A stretch of DNA of 9,199 bases from JASBZA01 sp964392065 (GTDB taxonomy: Bacteria; Bacillota; Clostridia; Saccharofermentanales; Fastidiosipilaceae): assembly GCA_964392065.1 (NCBI GenBank), contig CAYMOG010000048.1, positions 1 to 9,199 on the forward strand, read 5' to 3'. The position numbers and the translations under genes were made by a program. Below are positions 5,488-9,199 of the stretch, one piece after another. Under the pieces are notes generated by a model. That model was not told where the DNA came from, searched no databases, and saw only the letters and a list, made by a program, of their open reading frames with translations. Every line of letters starts with the position of its first letter. Positions within the stretch are counted from its first letter, which is position 1.

Positions 5488-6042
5488 TTAGTCTTCCGCA
5501 TTCTCTGCAAGGAGCTTCACAATATCGGGATATTGTCTTCCGTCTCCTCTGTAAGCCATGCCATAGCCACAGACCGAATGGTGAGTCGTTTCGAAGCCCT
5601 TATATTTAATAGGGATGGGTAAGAGTTGTTGAATAGGGTTATAGAGAAGAGAACAGATTTCTAGAGATTTCGGTTCTTTCGCACTTAGTTGCTCGAGTAA
5701 GAAATGCACGGAAAAAGCACTTCGTACAATATCGGTTAAGAGAAGGACGTCTTGGCCTGTAATGTTTACGGTAGCAACTTGTTTTAAGAATAATAAAGGT
5801 GCTTCATCGTCTAAGCTGACGCGGCCGAGTTCTAGGAAGTCATAGTCTACAGGAACCGATAGAGTGCGCATGAGATCGGTGAGAAAGACGGCGGAAGCTC
5901 TCTGGTTTGCGAGGAGGACAAGGCCTTTGGGATAGGCTTGGCTAATTTCTTGGCCCAATTCTCGTAAGCGCTCGGAAATTTCTCCGGCCGTAAAGAGAAT
6001 TTGTTCTTGGTATTCATCTGGTCTAGGAATTCGTAAGCTCAT
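5488..6042 (-). CDS. Hypoxanthine phosphoribosyltransferase-like protein with degraded active site
   Basis: The 184-residue protein has the fold signature of HPRT: a first loop LVLLANQRASAVFLTDLMR (41-59), DFLELGRVS (68-76, like DFMxVSSY), the PRPP-loop position VLLLTDIVRSAF (99-110) and the purine-contact end KGFETTHHSVCGYGMAY (148-164). In true HPRTs the PRPP loop reads EDIIDTG; here it is TDIVRSA, losing the first Glu, the catalytic-base Asp and the Gly. The later metal-binding Asp of GYGLDY is Ala162. Purine salvage activity is therefore doubtful; it may bind a nucleotide or act structurally. I choose ATG 6042 because GGGAG lies just upstream; the in-frame ATG at 6069 has no such site. 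This start overlaps the preceding gene by 20 nt, so the two are translationally coupled. Confidence 0.75.
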   Translation of the reverse strand: MSLRIPRPDEYQEQILFTAGEISERLRELGQEISQAYPKGLVLLANQRASAVFLTDLMRTLSVPVDYDFLELGRVSLDDEAPLLFLKQVATVNITGQDVLLLTDIVRSAFSVHFLLEQLSAKEPKSLEICSLLYNPIQQLLPIPIKYKGFETTHHSVCGYGMAYRGDGRQYPDIVKLLAENAED

Positions 6043-7030
6043 CGTCTTTCTCCCATTCGGATTCTTCATCTATGGTGTTGGAGAGGAGGCTGGCTTTGCC
6101 AGCTTTCTCCAGGCTTCTGAGGAGGTGGTGGTAGTCTCTTTTTTGCACGAGACGTACTTGAGTTCCAGGATAGAGGCGTTCGATTTCCCTGGTTTTGAAG
6201 CGTTTTTCTTGAGTGTATTTAGGATTCATAACGGTAAGTTCTAAATATAGATCGTAGTCTGCCAAGTAGAAATCTGGAGAAAATGCCATGGTGACTCGGC
6301 CTTCTTCGTCCCAAGCGAGTGGGAATGTTTTGGGCTCGTAGACCCAGCGTAGATGGTACATGTCCAGTATTTTTGCAAATTCGATTTCGGAAGGGTTCTT
6401 CATGCGACTACTCTCTTCTTGGCGAAATTGTACGCGTTGTTCTTCTTCGCTAGAATTCAAAAGCACTTCTCTTGCTAAGTGGTCACGGTAGCTCTCGGCT
6501 ATGATGTTTACGGCGGCATCGACACTAATATTTCCGGTGTTAATGGTAATGTGATATAGGAAGGGATCCTGGGATGTTTCGTTGAATAGGATACTGCCGT
6601 AACGTTTGAAGAGCCTGTCTTTGGCCTCGATTTCTGCCTGGACGGATTGTGCGGTCTGGCCTCTTAGAGAGAGGAGTCTTTCCGTACGAAGTTCTAGTGG
6701 GGCGGTCACGTGTATATGGATAGCATTCGGATGGTTTCGCAAGAAGAGAGCGGGTACAATCCCTAAGATGACAGAGTTTCCTTCGTCAGCGAAGCGTTTC
6801 AGGCCGCTAATAACGTTGTCTCTGAATGAGATGCCGTTTTTAGCATTGCGAAGGTAGTGTTTAGGACTCTCGTCTAATAGTTCAATATCGTAGGGCGTGG
6901 CGATATCCTCTAGGAATAGTGCGCCGGTGTCCTTACGTTCCCACAGGGGGATGCCCAATTTGAGGGATAAACGACGGGCAATTTCTTCTCCTAGAGTGCC
7001 GGGTAGGTGGGTTAATGTGATTACGGGCAT
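6023..7030 (-). CDS. Cytidylate-kinase-like domain fused to a restriction-nuclease-like domain
   Basis: Residues 1-185 resemble the Cytidylate_kin2 family: the N-terminal strand and loop ITLTHLPGTLGEEIARRL, LGIPLWERKD (25-34), SVILGIVPALFL (86-97), HVTAPLELRTERLL (107-120) and the lid helix EIEAKDRLFKRYG (133-145). The P-loop lacks the Ser/Lys of active kinases and the Arg usual after VILG is absent, so catalysis is doubtful. After a charged linker (190-212), residues 213-305 look like a PD-(D/E)XK-type fold: SEIEFA (214-219), SPDFYL (251-256), YLELT (262-266) and a basic helix before YPGTQVRLVQKRDY. The usual Lys of ExK is Thr. The tail is acidic. AGAGGA sits 6 nt before the ATG. It is the first gene of a two-gene operon with the PRT-like protein. 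The function is unknown. Confidence 0.7.
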   Translation of the reverse strand: MPVITLTHLPGTLGEEIARRLSLKLGIPLWERKDTGALFLEDIATPYDIELLDESPKHYLRNAKNGISFRDNVISGLKRFADEGNSVILGIVPALFLRNHPNAIHIHVTAPLELRTERLLSLRGQTAQSVQAEIEAKDRLFKRYGSILFNETSQDPFLYHITINTGNISVDAAVNIIAESYRDHLAREVLLNSSEEEQRVQFRQEESSRMKNPSEIEFAKILDMYHLRWVYEPKTFPLAWDEEGRVTMAFSPDFYLADYDLYLELTVMNPKYTQEKRFKTREIERLYPGTQVRLVQKRDYHHLLRSLEKAGKASLLSNTIDEESEWEKDDELTNS

Positions 7031-7073
7031 AGGTTTCCTCTCGTTTCTTATGTGGAAGATTGAACCTAGTTCT

Positions 7074-7079
7074 ATTGTA
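7074..7079 (-). promoter_or_regulatory. Weak -10-like element for the kinase-like/PRT-like operon
   Basis: TACAAT on the minus strand (ATTGTA on plus) lies about 45 nt upstream of the start codon at 7030. No good -35 stands 16-18 nt further upstream. Some promoter must lie in 7031-7203, since the neighbouring cysK is divergent. Confidence 0.25.
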
Positions 7080-7136
7080 ATAAGTTTTTAGAGATTCGTC
7101 TGTGGTTTTTTTATCTGGAAAATTTTCTAGGGATAT

Positions 7137-7173
7137 GAATCATACGTTGATTCGAAAACTCTTGCGTTAGAAT
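7137..7173 (+). promoter_or_regulatory. Putative cysK-cysE promoter with overlapping dyad
   Basis: TTGATT (7147-7152) and TAGAAT (7168-7173) are 15 nt apart, a short spacing that suggests a regulated promoter. An inverted repeat GAATC-N7-GATTC (7137-7153) overlaps the -35. A cysteine-metabolism regulator (CymR- or CysR-like) would be a natural candidate, but I cannot match a known box. No S-box or T-box leader is visible; the leader is only about 25 nt. Confidence 0.4.
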
Positions 7174-7203
7174 AAATAGAACAAAATTTTAAGGATGAAA
7201 TTT

Positions 7204-8142
7204 ATGAACGATCATATCATTAGTAATATAGAAGAATTAGTTGGAAATACACCGTTATATAAACCTGTGCGTTGGCTTAGGGCCAAAGGATTTGCCAATG
7301 GCGAAGCTTTTTGCAAGCTGGAGGGGATGAATGTTGCAGGTTCTGTGAAGGATAGAGCAGCGCTAGGAATGATTCGTAGCCTAGAGGAGCAAGGTCGCCT
7401 TCAGGAAGGTGGCACGATAATTGAAGCGACTTCTGGGAATACAGGGATTTCACTAGCGGCTCTTGCTGCGAGTCGTGGATATCGCGCGATTTTTGTCATG
7501 CCGGAAACCATGTCCGTTGAACGCAGGAAATTTATGCAAGCCTATGGTGCTGAAATTGTTCTAACGTCTGGCGATGGAGGAATGACAGAGGCTATAGAGA
7601 AAGCGGTTCAATTGAAGGATGAAATCGAAGGCGCCGTTATTCCAAGTCAGTTCGATAATCCTGCTAATCCAAAATACCATGAAGAGACTACAGGTCCAGA
7701 GATTTGGAAGCAAACGGATGGGCAAGTGGATGTCCTGGTGTTAGGTGTAGGGACAGGCGGTACGCTTACAGGTGCCGGCAGATTCCTCAAGAAGCAAAAT
7801 CCTGACTTGGAGATTATTGCGGTTGAACCCAGCTCTTCTGCTGTCCTATCCGGTGAAGCCAAAGGGAAACATGGTATTCAAGGGATTGGTGCCGGTTTTG
7901 TGCCAGAGAACTTGGATAGAAGTCTTGTGGATAGGGTCTTGACGGTGAAGACGTTTGATGCGATTGAAGCGGCAAGAGAATTTTCCAGAAGAGAAGGCGT
8001 GTTCGTGGGGATATCAGCAGGTGCGGCTTTGGCCGGGGTGGCACAAGTCTTGTCGGATGAGCGTTATAGTGGGAAGCGTGTGGTGACGGTGTTGCCGGAT
8101 TCTGGTGATCGCTATTTGTCTACAGAATTATTGAATGTCTAG
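7204..8142 (+). CDS. cysK: Cysteine synthase (O-acetylserine sulfhydrylase)
   Basis: This 312-residue PLP enzyme converts O-acetyl-L-serine and sulfide to L-cysteine in the cytoplasm. Clear family features are VGNTPL (13-18), GSVKDR (46-51) with PLP-binding Lys49, the substrate loop TSGNTG (76-81), PSQFDN (147-152), the phosphate-binding loop GVGTGGT (181-187), GIQGIGAGF (224-232) and GISAG (269-273), whose Ser contacts the PLP ring nitrogen. The length is normal for CysK. The start is ATG 7204: AAGGA (7191-7195) is 8 nt upstream, whereas the in-frame ATG at 7195 overlaps that site. It is followed after 10 nt by cysE, the enzyme supplying O-acetylserine. A cystathionine beta-synthase-like role is possible in this fold family, but the cysE linkage favours cysteine synthesis. 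Confidence 0.95.
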   Translation: MNDHIISNIEELVGNTPLYKPVRWLRAKGFANGEAFCKLEGMNVAGSVKDRAALGMIRSLEEQGRLQEGGTIIEATSGNTGISLAALAASRGYRAIFVMPETMSVERRKFMQAYGAEIVLTSGDGGMTEAIEKAVQLKDEIEGAVIPSQFDNPANPKYHEETTGPEIWKQTDGQVDVLVLGVGTGGTLTGAGRFLKKQNPDLEIIAVEPSSSAVLSGEAKGKHGIQGIGAGFVPENLDRSLVDRVLTVKTFDAIEAAREFSRREGVFVGISAGAALAGVAQVLSDERYSGKRVVTVLPDSGDRYLSTELLNV

Positions 8143-8152
8143 GGAGGTTAAT

Positions 8153-9007
8153 ATGCGAGAGGCCTTGCATGAGGTGGTGGAGCAGCTGTGTGCGAATCGT
8201 GATCAGAATCCGATTTTGCATGAGGAGGCTTTTCATCTTCCTAATCCACAAAAGTTAGATATTATAATGGAGCTGTTGAGAAACGTGCTTTTCCCTGGCT
8301 ATTATGATTTAGTGGAGCTTCGTTGTGCAGATTATGAGGATACACTTACGGAGCTACATAAGCGATTGAGTACGTTATTGTCTTATGCGTATTCGTTTCA
8401 GTCGGAAGACGAGGACGAAGTACGGCTGGCGAATGCGCGTCAAAAGAGTATGGAATATATTCAAATGTTGCCGGGGATTCAGGATTTGCTGCTAAAAGAT
8501 TTAGAAGCTATGTATGATGGGGATCCTGCGGCTAATAGTATGCAGGAAATTCTATTGGCATATCCTACGTTTCAGGCGATTATGGTGCATCGTTTGGCGC
8601 ATGGCTTATTTCTGCTAAAGGTCCCTTTCTTACCACGGATGATGGCGGAGTATTCTCATCGATCAACCGGAGTAGATATTCATCCGGGTGCTACTATCGG
8701 GGAGTATTTTATGTTGGACCATGGGACTGGGGTCGTCATAGGCGAGACCTGCGAGATTGGCGACCGAGTGAAGGTGTACCAGGGAGTGACGCTAGGTGCC
8801 TTGTCCTTATCAGATGGGCGAGCTCTGTATGGAGAGAAAAGGCATCCGACAATTGAGGATGATGTGACTTTGTATGCGAATTGTACGGTGCTAGGTGGCG
8901 AGACCGTGATTGGCGAGGGGGCGACTATTGGTGGTGGTGCCTTTGTGACACGGTCGGTAGAAGCTGGGAAGCAGGTGTTAGTTAAGTTCCAAACCGTTGA
9001 GAAGTAG
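8153..9007 (+). CDS. cysE: Serine O-acetyltransferase
   Basis: The 284-residue enzyme makes O-acetyl-L-serine from serine and acetyl-CoA, the substrate of the adjacent CysK. The helical N-terminal part (about 1-160) ends in the family block DPAANSMQEILLAYPTFQAI. The left-handed beta-helix follows, with hexapeptide turns and the catalytic residues in TGVDIHPGATIG (Asp175, His177) and MLDHGTGVVIGET (Asp189, His190), then YQGVTLGALS. It is longer than the roughly 200-270 residues common in bacteria because of an extended N-terminal helical region. The C-terminus ends in VEK rather than the terminal Ile that docks into CysK in the enterobacterial cysteine synthase complex. GGAGG (8143-8147) is 5 nt before ATG 8153; the in-frame ATG at 8135 lies upstream of that site and inside cysK. 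Confidence 0.95.
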   Translation: MREALHEVVEQLCANRDQNPILHEEAFHLPNPQKLDIIMELLRNVLFPGYYDLVELRCADYEDTLTELHKRLSTLLSYAYSFQSEDEDEVRLANARQKSMEYIQMLPGIQDLLLKDLEAMYDGDPAANSMQEILLAYPTFQAIMVHRLAHGLFLLKVPFLPRMMAEYSHRSTGVDIHPGATIGEYFMLDHGTGVVIGETCEIGDRVKVYQGVTLGALSLSDGRALYGEKRHPTIEDDVTLYANCTVLGGETVIGEGATIGGGAFVTRSVEAGKQVLVKFQTVEK

Positions 9008-9045
9008 GTTTGGTGTGTGGCGTGTGTGCTTGGTTTGGGAATTGA

Positions 9046-9063
9046 GGTGGCAGGTAATTGCGA
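9046..9063 (-). repeat. Inverted copy of the left-edge repeat
   Basis: GGTGGCAGGTAATTGCGA matches the reverse complement of the copy at 85-102 at 16 of 18 positions. It lies 39 nt after the cysE stop, in intergenic DNA, nearly 9 kb from the other copies and in opposite orientation. Confidence 0.5.
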
Positions 9064-9082
9064 TTTAGTGGACGCCGCTCAC

Positions 9083-9111
9083 TTAAACGAAAATTTTCGC
9101 CAAAATATAAA
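9083..9111 (+). promoter_or_regulatory. Possible promoter with internal 12-nt palindrome
   Basis: TTAAAC (9083-9088) and TATAAA (9106-9111) are 17 nt apart. The perfect palindrome CGAAAATTTTCG (9088-9099) lies in the spacer, an ideal position for a repressor. The -35 is poor, so the promoter call is weak; the palindrome itself is certain. Confidence 0.35.
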
Positions 9112-9141
9112 GAACATCCTATTACTTAACCGAGGAAATTT

Positions 9142-9192
9142 ATGATTTTCTTGGAATTTTATGCACAACTAAATATTTGTACCAGAATATAA
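9142..9192 (+). CDS. Short ORF, 16 aa, possible leader peptide
   Basis: ATG is preceded by GAGGA (9132-9136) at 5 nt, a good ribosome binding site, but the frame closes after MIFLEFYAQLNICTRI. It could be a leader peptide for a gene beyond the window, or the upstream element of a gene whose true start lies further right. The window ends 7 nt after its stop, so this cannot be decided. Confidence 0.25.
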   Translation: MIFLEFYAQLNICTRI

Positions 9193-9199
9193 AATGCAA

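Noticed and set aside
5380..5622. Plus-strand 80-codon ORF with a GTG start, and a nested 60-codon ORF
   Set aside because: It runs through the terminator hairpin at 5439-5472 and then antisense to the well-supported PRT-like gene. It has no ribosome binding site and no protein-like pattern.

Overview
The window looks like chromosomal DNA from a low-to-moderate GC Bacillota (Firmicutes). Nearly every gene has a strong GGAGG/GAGG-type ribosome binding site, the genes are tightly packed, and the promoters that can be seen resemble sigma-A. The 3-hydroxyacyl-CoA dehydrogenase is of a divergent type that I associate with lactic-acid-bacteria-like Bacillota, but I cannot name a genus. No rRNA, tRNA, CRISPR array, complete insertion sequence or phage gene is visible.

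Left part (1-3509): short imperfect repeats in both orientations (1-102) precede a flavodoxin-domain gene (203-751). A GC-richer gap with hairpin potential and a possible 47-codon ORF (752-972) follows. Next come a cysteine-type sulfatase without signal peptide (973-2613) and a membrane-anchored calcineurin-like metallophosphoesterase (2594-3436), which overlap and are probably translationally coupled. A strong bidirectional hairpin (3444-3479) separates this pair from the convergent 3-hydroxyacyl-CoA dehydrogenase (3510-4478, minus strand).

Middle (4479-5487): about 1 kb without a recognisable gene. It holds a near-consensus plus-strand promoter (TTGACA-17-CATAAT), a 5' hairpin at the predicted RNA start, four GAAACGA copies, two overlapping small ORFs (50 and 34 codons) and a strong terminator hairpin at 5439-5472. 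This has the layout of an independent transcription unit of about 570 nt, either a structured RNA, a small-protein unit or a decayed gene. I recognise no family.

Right-centre (5488-7030, minus strand): a two-gene overlapping operon. The first gene encodes a cytidylate-kinase-like domain with a degraded P-loop, joined to a C-terminal domain resembling restriction-type nucleases (PDF...ELT). The second encodes a hypoxanthine-phosphoribosyltransferase-like protein that has lost the PRPP-loop acidic residue and glycine and the later metal-binding Asp. Both keep the fold signatures but not the catalytic residues. This is the best candidate in the window for an uncharacterised system.

Right (7204-9007, plus strand): cysK followed after 10 nt by cysE, the two-step conversion of serine to cysteine through O-acetylserine. 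The region after cysE (9008-9199) has a C-poor GT-rich tract, another inverted copy of the repeat seen at the left edge, a perfect 12-nt palindrome inside a possible promoter, and a well-placed ribosome binding site before a 16-codon ORF.
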